A stretch of 64,000 nucleotides of DNA, taken from Vanessa cardui. Lineage: Eukaryota; Arthropoda; Insecta; Lepidoptera; Nymphalidae. Location of the stretch: NCBI RefSeq assembly GCF_905220365.1, contig NC_061146.1:4777538-4841537 (forward strand), written 5' to 3'. The notes under the pieces were generated by a model. The model was not told where the DNA came from and made no database searches. It was given only the letters and a program-made list of their open reading frames with translations. This document shows, one piece after another, positions 1 to 11,449 of the stretch (the stretch's first letter is position 1; each line of letters opens with the position of its first letter). Made by a program: the position numbers and the translations under genes.

Positions 1-2700
1 AATTGACAAATGTAATTTTTAACCGACTTCAAAAAGGAGGTTATAATTCGTCTGTATTTTCTTTTTTCAAATATTTCCTTTACTTTTATCATGTTTTCCT
101 TTAGCGTCGAGATTGGGCTGTTAATATAAATAAAGCACTTGTAAAACAAAGAGGCGTTAGCACGAATTTGAACTTCTGATCTTTGGTTCAGATCCATTTA
201 TTTAATCGAATGTTTAATTTCGACTTTTTTAAACATTTAAATACTTAAATATTGAAGCAAAATGATAAGCAACTAATATGTTCGATTCGATGTGGGCGGA
301 AGCTGTCGTATAATTGTACTTGTTTTTATCTATTGAATTGACAAACGTTTAAACTATATGATGAATGATTAAATACATATCATAAATCATGTATAAATCG
401 TTAAATACCTACATTTTTTAACTAATGGTCCTATTGAAAACGCAGATTAGAGAAGAGGCTTTTAATAGTGTACGAATATTTTTATTTGTTCTATCTTGCC
501 GTACCTAATGTCAAAGGTATAAATTTTCACAGATTACAAAACTAAGGTTTTTGACATAAATCCTTATTTTGAGACTGATTTAAAAATTAATTGGATTTGA
601 AAATTCGTGTTTTAAATAAAAAGTCTTAGGTAATTCTTATTGAATATTTTAGAGTAAAAAACAATGCTATTGTTTCCTAAAGCCGGAGATTTATTTTTAG
701 AAATTGGTCGGAAACAGTATATAATTAATTTAATTACAAATACTTGACAAGGAAAACACAAGTGACGTTTACTGTCAAAATAAAAAAAAGAATGTCGTAA
801 AATATATTTATAATATGTGCTCATGTCAATCGCTGGTGAATGAACTGCTTAACATTTTCACAAACAAACTTTTTTGTACGCCTATGCGCAATCCGTTGTA
901 CTTCGATACATTCATTTATCATTCAATATCAATGAAATCGACTAGCACAGTACAATTATTTTGACAACATTGAGTTACCATATACAAAATAACTTTTTAA
1001 AATGTAAGCGTTAAATGCTCGGTAATAGAGTCTAATATCGTTTGAATTTTAATTTCACGTCAGTATTATAAGTTGGTAGTAAAAGTACCGGTTCGTTCAT
1101 TCACAGTTGAAAGACACGTGCACATGTTTGAATTAGAAAAATATATTTAACCTTTACACGCTAGCTATATTTAAACTTTATGATGAATATAAAAACTCAT
1201 TTGTTATATATTTATTAATTGATAATTTAACATTTTTAAAGAACGAATTGTGTCTGTTTAAATCGTTTCCTTCGTCAGTATTTATTATGTCATTCGATAA
1301 AAAAAGAAACAGTTTTGTTGAAAAAAAAAAACAAATCAAATAATTGTTTTATCATACGTTGCGTTATGTATTACACATTTTATTTCGATGTCTTCAAAAT
1401 TGCATACATTTCGACAGTAGTCATTTTATAACGTACAAAATTATAATACGCCTTTAAAAGAAATCGACTTATCTCTGATGTGGGCGGAGAAACGCGTCCG
1501 GTGTGAAGAATATTAAAATTATAATTTGTACAGCGAGATGAATAATGTTTTAGAAGTGATTTCTTTACAGTCAATGATTTTATTGTCTATACAAACTCTG
1601 TCCAAAAAGTTTATAATTTAAAAAGTTTATATATTAAAAAATACTATGCAGCATGTAATAATAAGATGGCATTATATTGGTATTTGAATATGGAACACTA
1701 CAGTGTCTCACAGGCAGAAAATAAAAAATATTGAATAAAGATATTTGAATTTTCTTTTGAGTGGTTCCGGGAGAAATGTATAGGTAATAGTAATGCATAG
1801 TTGTAGTAATAGTTGTAAGGTATATTTTAAAGTGCATACTATAAAGCATATAGACTCAACCCAATTAAATGGGTACATACCATTTCTAACAGTATCTTAT
1901 ATGTTGTACTTTATTATATCCTAAGTAGTGTACAACATTTAAATTGTAAAGACACGATTATGAATTTTATATTATTAATAATATATTAACAGTTAATAGG
2001 AAAAAATTAAACGATGATATTATTTCATAGAAAAACCCATTTAAATACTAATTTTGCATCCTAATTAATATTTGAATTGCATATTTTGTTCAATACAAAT
2101 AGATCAATTAATTGTCTGAATTAATACCAATAAATATATAATTAATGACAATAATTGTTAACCCTAATAGACAAAATAATAGTCTATTTTTTTCATGTTT
2201 ACATTTTGTTACTAGAAACAATTTCACCACAGATTATATACAACGAATACATTTTTACATTGACTGTACCGCGTGGTTGTCAAAAAAGGTTTTACATATT
2301 CAATTTATAAAAGCGACTGCCCGCCCAGGTGACATGCTACGCTTATGTATTGGTATGTAAGAAGTATGTAAGTAGTTTCTTTTTTAATTTTAATAGACTG
2401 ATGCAATATAGCTAATTGCCTTAGACTTCAAAACGAAAAACCATTTTTGTTCTTTTTGGAATTAAAAATAAAACTTATCAAACAAAACTAAAATATATTA
2501 TATATTTTTATTAAAATTGATTTCGATTGTATTTAAAAAATAGCTTCATATATATTGCCTTGTACTAACAAATAATCAACACTGTAATATTGCCTATAAC
2601 TACATATATACATAGATGATATATGCTCACTACACTTTTTAATAACATACTATGAATGTTACATATAGTTTTGTAGTGAAATAAGTGGAATACCCAGATG
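1..2700. other. AT-rich unique DNA, no gene seen
   Basis: No coding frame or repeat is recognised. The 12-mer GATGTGGGCGGA occurs at 289-300 and again at 1477-1488; GTGGGCGG is an EGR/Sp-like zinc-finger motif. Otherwise AT-rich with homopolymer runs. Confidence 0.5.
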
Positions 2701-2737
2701 AATGAGATCATAGTTCCACTATCAGCCAAAATAAATA

Positions 2738-2760
2738 GAATCTTCTAGAAGATTACCTTC
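2738..2760. promoter_or_regulatory. Heat-shock-element-like array
   Basis: Three contiguous five-base units in alternating orientation (GAA at 2738, TTC at 2743, GAA at 2748), then an imperfect TTA and another TTC at 2758, all on the five-base register. The core forms the 16-base palindrome AATCTTCTAGAAGATT (2739-2754). It sits in a possible Helitron-like segment ending in GCTAGT near 2820. Confidence 0.4.
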
Positions 2761-2829
2761 TAGCTTAAAATAATTAAGATATTGTTGTTTCAACAGACGA
2801 AGTTGGGACAATCCGCTAGTATGTAACTA

Positions 2830-4920
2830 TATATGCGAATGCATTTAAACAACTATTGCAAGTGGCTGCATTAAGTACATAGTAAATCATATAAACGCTT
2901 TATGCGACTTCGTTCGGGTTTATAGCTTCTAAGTACAGACAGCAGAAACATGTCAATTATTGATACAAATAAATAAAAATATTTATACACACAAACATAT
3001 TTTGTGTGTATTGAAATGATAAATTGGACAAAACAAGTACATTTTGCTTATTATTGCTATAATTTCAATAACAATGTCTAAAGTTAAGCCTCAACGAGAA
3101 AAGTAAAATTAAAGCTTGAACTTCAAACTTTTTTTTTTAGTTGGAGGGCGAATGGTATACGTATTTGGGACAATATTGCAGATTTTTTTTTTGTTTGTTT
3201 AGGTTAATATAATAATAATCATATTGCAACACAATAGTGTTAGAAATGGTTATAATATGTGTCTCTGATTGCTAAATTTAACTGTTTTAATTAATGATTA
3301 AGTTTTTTTTTATTATTTCGGTTTAACGCGTTATTTTTTTAAAGTGAACACTTTTTGATTTTGAGGTACACTTTTTTTACATGAAGATCGTTCCCTCTAC
3401 GCTTTTAGTTACATTTAAATACTGTGTAGGTAAATCATTTTACACATTTCATTTATATTACAATCATTAATGTCAAGTACATTCGCTGCTGTGACGTGAT
3501 TGAGGAAAACTCAAGTCGGTACGATTCTTTCTTGAGGTCAAGTATAAATAAGAAGTATAATAAGTGAATATTCATATTAATACTTAAAATTAAACAAAGA
3601 AATATCATCTAAAAGTGTGTAAAGTTATTGTGTATTTATATTGAGACGTCATCAGCAACGTGATATTGTTTGCTGCTAAACTGTTATAATTTATATCGAG
3701 TCTAATATTATATATATGTATGTATAACAACAAAATATATAATGACTTTCCCAAAATAGTGCTTAATGCTAGAATAGATTTCTCTATTTCGCATTTTTTT
3801 TTCGAAATATTACCCTCCACTTAAGTTAAACTAAAAGTGGGGATGAGAATAGCCTTAGATATAGTATAAACAAATATATTGCCAAAAATGTATAAGCCCG
3901 TAATGTTATAGCATTATTACAGTTATACTTTTACAAAACAAAAGAAAAAAAAACAAAAAGGTTATTGTAAAATTTGCCTTAAAACCGTTTTTTTCTTTTT
4001 TAATATTTCGCCTGCTACCATTACCTATACAGGCTGGCTGGCTGCGGTTGCGTTTCTGGGTAACAATTTTTCCTTCATCGACTTCAAGGCTTTTGCATAC
4101 TGTGACGCGGTTGACGTTTTCGTCTTAAATTTTATTACCCGTCTACGTCGGACTAAGAAGGTTATTTAAAAAAGTTTTTACATCTTTAACTCAATGCCTT
4201 TACGCTTCGAAACTTTTTTTAATAATCATTATAAGTACAATAATCGAACTTAGTATAGATGATCACTCATTTCCTATCTAAAATATTCTTTAATATATTT
4301 TATACATAAAACTTAATTAATTTAATTATTTTGTTAATAATATAGCATCTATTTGCGTTTGATTACCCGGGGATATTATAAACGATCAAAAACAATTTAG
4401 CATCAAAGTTTAAAGTTCCATAAACAAAAAAGGTTTCATATATCGAATCATAAAACAGCGACTACACGTAACATGTCAAAAAAACTTCAAATGTCTATAG
4501 AAAAAAAAAACTGTCAAAAACGTCATCCTTTTAAACGCAACAAAGGGAGCGTAACACTTATTAATATTTTATCCAATTATTTCCATATAGAAGTCGTTAC
4601 AAAAAGTTAATTCATAATATTGTCAGTCATCATAAAAGATATTGGGCACACGTCGAGACGAGAATTGAAAGTCACGCTTCGCTTATCGATCGCTAGATAC
4701 TTATAACGACATAGAAGTCATATTTTGAATTTGGAATATTATAAAAAAAAGTTATCCGTTTCAATGGAATCATGCAGATTCCACAGATTAGACAACAGCT
4801 TTTTTGAATTTAGAATCAGTGACGATTTTTGAAATTAAAGTCTACATAGCGGTATTCGTATTTTTATGCATGTTTGTAACTAATGGACTTGACCATCGTT
4901 AGTCATCTAGTTATTTATTT
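2830..4920. other. AT-rich unique DNA, no gene seen
   Basis: Mostly low-complexity AT. A less AT-rich unique patch at about 4010-4170 (GGCTGGCTGGCTGCGGTTGC and onward) has no frame and could be a conserved element. Confidence 0.45.
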
Positions 4921-4924
4921 TGTC

Positions 4925-5410
4925 ACTAGTAGTCGCCCGCGGTTTGGCTCGAGTTTTAGGGTGTTTGCGTCATTTGCCTTTGTCCCTTCTTGGAGTAAAA
5001 GTTCAACAAACAACAACAACAGCCTGTAAATTCCCACAGCTGGGCTAAAGGCCTCCTCTCCCTTTGAGGAGAAGGTTTGGAACATATTCCACCACGATGT
5101 TCCAATGCGGTTTGAATACACATGTGGCAGAATTTCTTTGAAATTTGTCACAATCAGGTTTCCTCACGATGTTTTCCTTCTCCGCTGAGTATGAGATGAA
5201 TTATAAAGACAAATTAATCACATGAATCAGCGGTGCTTGCCTGGATTTGAACCCGCAATCATCGGTTAAGATGCACGCGTTCTAACCACTGGGCCCTCTG
5301 GACTCTGTAAAAGTTCGCTTCATACGAAATTTCATCAGATTTAGTTCAGCGGTTGATACATCACGTCTACACCGTCCAACAAACCAACATTATTGGTATA
5401 TATATTTTAG
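4925..5410 (-). mobile_element. Helitron-like element interrupted by a SINE
   Basis: Minus-strand element. Its CTAGT-type 3' end is seen on the plus strand as ACTAGTAGTCGCCCGCGG. The rest resumes after the SINE at about 5317 with CGCTTCATACGAAATTTCAT. Such non-autonomous Helitrons with a GACAGACAGA core and a CTAGT end are very common in butterflies. No Rep/helicase ORF. Confidence 0.5.
5005..5306 (-). mobile_element. Metulj-like tRNA-SINE, near full length, with 10-base TSD
   Basis: Family description: head GAGATGGCCCAGTGGTTAGA with a pol III A box, B box GGGTTCAAACCC, body with AACATCGTGAGGAAACCTGC and GCCACATGTGTATTCCACCA, end AGCCCAGCAGTGGGAATTTA then a TTG-repeat tail; about 300 bases. 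This copy is flanked by GTAAAAGTTC at 4995-5004 and 5307-5316, a clean target-site duplication, and splits the Helitron-like element around it. Confidence 0.85.
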
Positions 5411-6074
5411 CTTAAGCTTAAAACTATATAGTACTTTAATCTGATTGGTTAAAAATCCATTACTAAGTTCACTAAATGGTAATTTCTAATGAGTTTTATA
5501 TTCCTTACTTAAGAAATAATTCATTTATCATATAAACTAATAACCCTTTTTGAAATTCTTATTTGATGAAAAGTAAACTCAGACAGATTAAATCAGTTGA
5601 GCGGTTTAAGGTTGAGATAACAGATGGAGTAACATTCTCATTTATAAAATTAGTAAGGATATCTGAACTAATTAAATTTTAGTGGTACATAGCGTGACGA
5701 AATGTGTAGCACTCTGCCTTTTAAAAAAGCACAAGCATAGCACAGAGATTCAAAGTTGTTGATAAAAAATCTTATTTTCAGGATTCTAAGATCCGGATAT
5801 AAATTTGTCTAGTTAAGCGGCGAGCTATTTCATTGAATGGATAATTTAATCAGTGTCATAAACAGACAGGACTATATTATATATGTATGTGTACAGCATG
5901 GTATATCCATATATAAAAGGCAATAATGAAATGAATTCAGTTATACATATATTAATGTTGTTTAATAAGCAAAATATCTTTTCCCTTGTATGGGGAGACA
6001 TAAGAAAACTCCCTAGCGGCTTGATTTTTCCGACATGTTTAACAATTGTTCTATTTCAACTTATTTACATAAAA

Positions 6075-6215
6075 ACTTGAATAAATTATATACCAAAATC
6101 TTCCTCATGAATCCCTCTATCTATTAGTGAAAACCGTATGAAAATCCGTTTAGTATTTACGGAGTTCATCGCGATCATACAGACAGAAAGACGCCAGCGG
6201 ATTGTTTTATAATAT
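6075..6215 (-). repeat. Helitron-like fragment
   Basis: Contains TGAATCCCTCTATCTATTAG and ACCGTATGAAAATCCGTTTAG, shared with copies at 15.5, 17.9 and 46.6 kb, then ACAGACAGAAAGACGCC. Confidence 0.45.
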
Positions 6216-6642
6216 GTATTGATATAATAAAAATATAAACAGTTTTTATGATATATTTCGTTCATTCATTCATTATTTCATTCAATAACTTGTATGACCG
6301 GTTGAAGCAAACTATAAGTAATGTTACCTAATGTCTGTTAGTAAATGGCCGTGTTACAAATGATGGAACGGAACGGTTAATAAGGTAGCGCGTTTATCAC
6401 CGGACGGAGCAGTGATGGATACTCGGGAGGTGCTGATACCGTCGACAAATAGTGAAGCTAGTGATGTGGACGCTTTATCGATAACATTAAATTTACGCGG
6501 GTCAGTATCGATGTATTTAAAGCCAATATACTGTGAGACTTTGATAATCATACTTAATTATTTTTTATTTCATTATGTTGATATTGTTTAGCTCTTGATA
6601 TTTAGTAATCGTATGAAAAAAAAGCTCTTATAGTAAATTATT

Positions 6643-6929
6643 TAGCCGAGATGGACCAATGATTGGAAAGCGTGCACCTTAACCGATGATTGCCAGCTCA
6701 AACCCAGGAAAGCACCACTAAATATTCATATGCTTAATTTGTGTTTATAATACATTACGTGCTCGTGAAAAACATCGTGAGGAAATCTGCATGTATCTAA
6801 TTTCATAGGAATTCTGCCACATGTGTATTCCACCAACACGCATTGGATACAGCGTGATGGAATATTTTCCAAATCTTCTCCTCAAAGGGAGCCAACCTTA
6901 GCCCAGCAGTGGTCATTTTTAGTCTGTGT
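6643..6929 (+). mobile_element. Metulj-like SINE, diverged
   Basis: All blocks are present in order, but the A box is altered (GGACCAATGATTGG) and the tail is lost after CAGCAGTGG. An older copy. Confidence 0.75.
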
Positions 6930-7419
6930 CGGATATTACATTACAAGTATTCGAATTAAAGAATATCGATAAAAAATCACAACACTATTACCGTGCATAC
7001 CGATACAATTACTCTGTATCAAGGATCGGAACGCGCTAGCTCAACTGTTGGTACATCTGTCATGGCCGACACGGATGGTGTCTTGTGGGTACTGTTGTTT
7101 TTTTTTTTTAAATTATATCCATATATTAACAGCCAGAGTTTAACACAAACTCATTTATTATGTTGTTTTAAATATAAAATGTATTTATTTAAATATTAAT
7201 TATCTGTTAATAGAATAATTTAAATTGAAGTACTATCAAAGCTACGATAAAATTGTTGCCATGTCTAAAATCTTATGATAAAAATATTTAATATTTATTT
7301 CGATTTGTAACCCTATTTGAAAAGTATTCAATACAATTTCGATACTACAACGCTCTACTTTATCAAAGATACAAGTAAGTCTCATAATGTTTACGAAACA
7401 TGCCAATCAAAACAATAAT

Positions 7420-7640
7420 CTCTTCAAATCCTCTCCGCTCCCTAGAAAGCTATTACTCGGAATTGTTATCTCAACACGGGACCATCTTTCATATTTGGAC
7501 CGCACGGGAGGCCGAGGCGATAAGGGCGGATTAACTTGAACTATTTATCATTCATTCGTTCTTTTTCATTCACTACCGTTTGACTAACCAACCTCCGTGG
7601 ACGCGACATTCGGTGACGGATTTTAAAAACGAATCAAATT
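7420..7640. promoter_or_regulatory. GC-richer unique block, possible enhancer
   Basis: Stands out from the AT-rich surroundings. It carries GGATTA and GATA motifs (CGATAAGG, TTTATC) in a short stretch and no coding frame. There is no similarity to repeats here. Confidence 0.2.
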
Positions 7641-8040
7641 TGAAATTGGAACTCTGTGATTTAAAAAAAAATATGACAATCGAATTTCATGAATATAATG
7701 TAATAGTAAATGATTCAAAATAAACGATAACACCAAAGATAAAGACATTACACTATTTGAATATAGAAGTCAGAGATAAACGTTTTAATCTAACGATAAG
7801 CGACTGAGAGACATCTACATTACGTAATCCAAAACAATACAATTTAATACCCGTTTCGTAGCAGACAATGCTTAAGTTCACTGTTACACCTCTCACCGAT
7901 CAATGGTAGATACGGATCTCGTGAAAACAGCTGATCTTAACAATGAAAAACAAATGAACCTATTTAAATGAAAGCTAGATGTGAATGAACCATCAGTTGT
8001 GCACCTTGAGGGACTCTTGATGTTCGCGCAAATATAAAAG

Positions 8041-8057
8041 AACAATGCCCTATTGTT
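8041..8057. promoter_or_regulatory. Inverted pair of SOX half-sites
   Basis: AACAAT, five bases, ATTGTT: two SOX consensus sites facing each other, within a unique GC-richer block (about 8030-8180). It lies in what is probably the large Sox intron, so autoregulation is a natural hypothesis. A single AACAAT is common in AT-rich DNA; the paired arrangement is much rarer. Confidence 0.35.
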
Positions 8058-8104
8058 GTCGGATACGTCATAGGTCGGAATATGGGTCAGAGGCCCGAAT
8101 GTGC

Positions 8105-8118
8105 CGATCAGCTGATCG
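8105..8118. promoter_or_regulatory. 14-base E-box palindrome
   Basis: CGATCAGCTGATCG is a perfect palindrome centred on the E-box CAGCTG, followed at once by CGTGGGAG, one base off the Su(H) consensus. It is 50 bases from the paired SOX sites, in the same GC-richer block. Confidence 0.35.
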
Positions 8119-8939
8119 TGGGAGCGGGAGCCTTTTGTATAGCCTCCCGTGCTATTTTACCGTTTTTGTAGTGCGGAGGTCAAATTGAGTTGAAGGTTTA
8201 GTTGCTGATGACGTATTTGATTCAACGTAATACTATCAATGCGACTCAATCATTTATTGTTCATTTTTATCTACTGAAAGAAAAAAGCATCCGTATTTTC
8301 AAATTCTTCTAAACTGACTTTGAAGGAAATATTATATGTGTAAATTAAATAGGTACTTAAAATACATCAGAAACGTCAGACAGTTCGTACTAAATGAAAT
8401 GACTTTTGTATTTATCATCATTTCTCATTGTCAGAATCGAAATTGTCCAAGACGTTTTATTTCGTACAAGATTTCAGGGAACCGATTCAAAAGGTAAAGT
8501 TGGATTGTTTAATTTCTCGACGTTCGTAGTTTTAAAATTGAAATCCGCAGGTGACACTGTCAGTATACTCAAGAATGTCGCTTCCTTTCCGAACCGTCGG
8601 TTGAATGTTGAATGTCCTCAAAGAATTCTGCCGACGGCAAGTCATTGCGGGGCTGACACCCGCGCGATATATATGCGCATCACAAACAACACTGGGCGAT
8701 CTTCGCTTTCAACTCTCAAACTTCGAAGACAGCGCCAAATATACCTAATTATAATTATAGCTATTGATTTTCAATCCAATTAATTTTTTGGTCTATTCGT
8801 ATATTGTAAGCTGTTAACAATAAAAAAAAAGATATACATTATAATAGATTTAATTGAATATCAGTTCTTTATTTGAAAAGTTTGACAAAAGATCTTCTAC
8901 TTTTGGGTATAAACGTTCAGAAAAACTTAAATACAGGCA

Positions 8940-9190
8940 GTCGACAGATGTGACCATTTCTTCGATGTGAACGCCCTGCAGGATCCGAGACAATGCACAT
9001 TGTTTGCTTAGACCGGACCGCAATTATCTCCACGTGTTCATGTTTACCAATTGTTTTTATCTCCATCTAGCCGTCCTTGAGATTTCAATTGACATCCGAC
9101 GGATTGTGTTCAATTGACGTGTCTTGTTGAATGAGTGACTAATCTACGATGTAGATGGGATTATCTTTTCGTAGTTTTCACTGTTTTCGA
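8940..9190. promoter_or_regulatory. Candidate intronic enhancer with second SOX pair
   Basis: Unique, less AT-rich sequence holding ACAAT-GCAC-ATTGT (8990-9003, inverted, four-base spacer), CACGTG near 9032, ATTGTTTTTATC near 9053, and TTCAATTGAC twice (9084-9093 and 9109-9118). No ORF. The density of distinct motifs suggests a developmental enhancer; this is inference. Confidence 0.35.
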
Positions 9191-11300
9191 TGTAATATTC
9201 TATAAGCTTTATAATGGGAAATATTTCTTTATGGTTACGCCAAAATGTATGATGGCAACACTGATACTTTCTATTGATAACTAGTCAATATTTCGTTTTT
9301 TAATGTTGGCATATTTTATCTTCAGTTGGCATTTTTGGTTCTTGTTAAGCATGATTTAATAAGATTCCATTTTTGAAGCGACTTTTTTAATTATTGTATT
9401 ATTAAAAAGATCTCGGTGTTGCTTTCTAATATAAATCCTTAAGCTCATAATCAATATCGACATTCCATATAAATAAATTATAGTTCAGTTACGCTTTATC
9501 AAAGTAAGTTATAAATGATATTTAGGCAAAATAAATAAACAAAATTACATGATTTTTTTAAACTATGGTAATTCAATAGATACCAAGACTTGAAATTAAG
9601 TGAAATCAAGATTTAGAATTATTTTAAGAACTGAAATTTGAAGTAACCCTTTGATTATAGGTATGGTTGCTTAAAGTCTTAACTAAAAGTTCTGTTATCT
9701 GAACAAATTTATAGCTCAGGTCACAAATTGTTCTAGTAACGGTAAGTGTATGCGGTTACGGGACCGCTCATGTGTTCTCGACTTTATTTCCTTTTTGACA
9801 CTTCCAAGATGGCGCGCAATAAAAGAAAATAGTTTTACTATTATCTGTAGCATGGGGCTAAAAAAATTAAACAGACTAACAGAGATATGAGAAACCATTG
9901 CAAATATATTAAAGTTTAGAAATATTTTTTGTATATTAGTTACATTGTAAATTTAAATTTTATTTCCGAACGTATTTGATATTGACAAAGCAGCAAAGGT
10001 AGTGAAAAACCACGTAAATGTCGTAAGCTGACGAATTTATTCGTACGTCAACTGCAGCTCGGAGTAATCATGAAATTCGGTTTTACGATCAGGGTGTGTT
10101 AAGACATGACCTCTTAAAACTTATTGGCTGAACGTAACTCAGCTTACGTCTAATTTCAAGTTGTTTTTTTGCGCATACTATTCTTTATTTTGACTGAAAA
10201 TTTTGCAGTGGTTCTATAAACTTTAAACGGTACATTCAGCTATTAATTTATATTTGGAAAACAAATATTATATGTTATGTTTCTAGATAAATAGCTCGAA
10301 TTACCAGTTCCAATTTTAAGGAGACTAGCGAGTTACGTAAGATATATGACATATGACAGGACATATACAATCATAATTCGATAGAATGAATTTACCATTA
10401 CCGTAGAGGTCAGCCGAAAGCTAATAGCTTTAAGAATTTTACTGAAATTACAGTATCCAATAACGTTATCAATCCAGGCTATAATATAAACCTCTGCTGG
10501 ATTAGCAATCCAGCTAGTTGAATAAGGAAGAGACGATAGGATTATTTTCAGGTGCTTTCCGAAACAGATGTCATGACGATTCAATTTACTTTGAAGAGCT
10601 TACTTGAATAGGGAATATTTTGGCTTTATTTTATATACAAATATAGATATACATATATCGTAGTTTACAACATATAAGGACATGGATGTCACAGGTGTCA
10701 TGACAAGATATATATTTTTTTATATATTTGAGTATAAATTATATTTGTATATATTTACGAAGATCTTTTTCAACAGTGATACAAGAAATATAATCTGTAA
10801 CGTTTTAAAATCTGCCAAAATCGTTCGCAGAAACGATCGAATTATCTCCATGGATTTTACGCGTACTTTTTACGATGGCAACACTGTTGCTAACTTGATT
10901 TATAGGGAGTTTCATGCGCTAACGGCGCGAACTTCGCGATTTTGAAATGGCAACATTCTGCATGCGTTCTGACAATTTCGCTCGGTACTTTGTACGATTA
11001 TGAATGTAAATTTATTGTGAACAATTTGAGTTCAACGGTTTAGGAGGAATAAATCTTCTCGTTTCGAATATTCCTGTAATTGAGATTTTTTTACTCTTCG
11101 TATATTTATTGCTTGGGATTTCATTTATTTAGAAATTGTTGTAATACAATGTTGCCACTTTAAAATAAAATAGCATAATTCTTACTTCAAAAGTTGATTC
11201 TCGTTTACAATTTTTTCCTAATCTGTAATATTGAGGATTTATTAACTGTGGTTTGTATCCGACTTGTGTCGTTTTAGTGTGACGTCCTTTATTTTTTTTA
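9190..11300. other. Unique DNA with several TGGCAACA motifs
   Basis: No gene. TGGCAACACT occurs at 9253 and 10876, with near matches at 10947 and 11150. Around 10800-10990 the sequence is less AT-rich (ACGGCGCGAACTTCGCG) and appears unique. Confidence 0.4.
10571..10628 (+). repeat. LINE-like 3' tail family, short fragment
   Basis: Matches the end of the 25.8 kb copy: ATGACGATTCAA, then GCTTACTTGAATA and a TTTTGGCTTT tail. Strongly truncated. Confidence 0.45.
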
Positions 11301-11306
11301 TACAAT

Positions 11307-11445
11307 TTAACAACAGGCACAAGGCATCACATCTTAATTCCCAAGGTTGGTTGCGCATTGGGAGTATAAGGAATGGTTAATTTTCTTATAGTGCAGTGGT
11401 GATCACTTACCATCAGGAGTAATTTCCACCTACCCTAATATATAT
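11307..11445 (-). repeat. Repeat family B, partial
   Basis: Minus-strand fragment from CAGGCACAAGGCATCACATC to GATCACTTACCATCAGGAG. See the 47.5 kb copy for the family description. Confidence 0.6.
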
Positions 11446-11449
11446 CATA

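Noticed and set aside
8406..8783. A 125-codon plus-strand frame, the second longest in the window
   Set aside because: No recognisable domain, an untypical residue mix, runs into AT-rich sequence, and lies opposite to the Sox gene; most likely chance.
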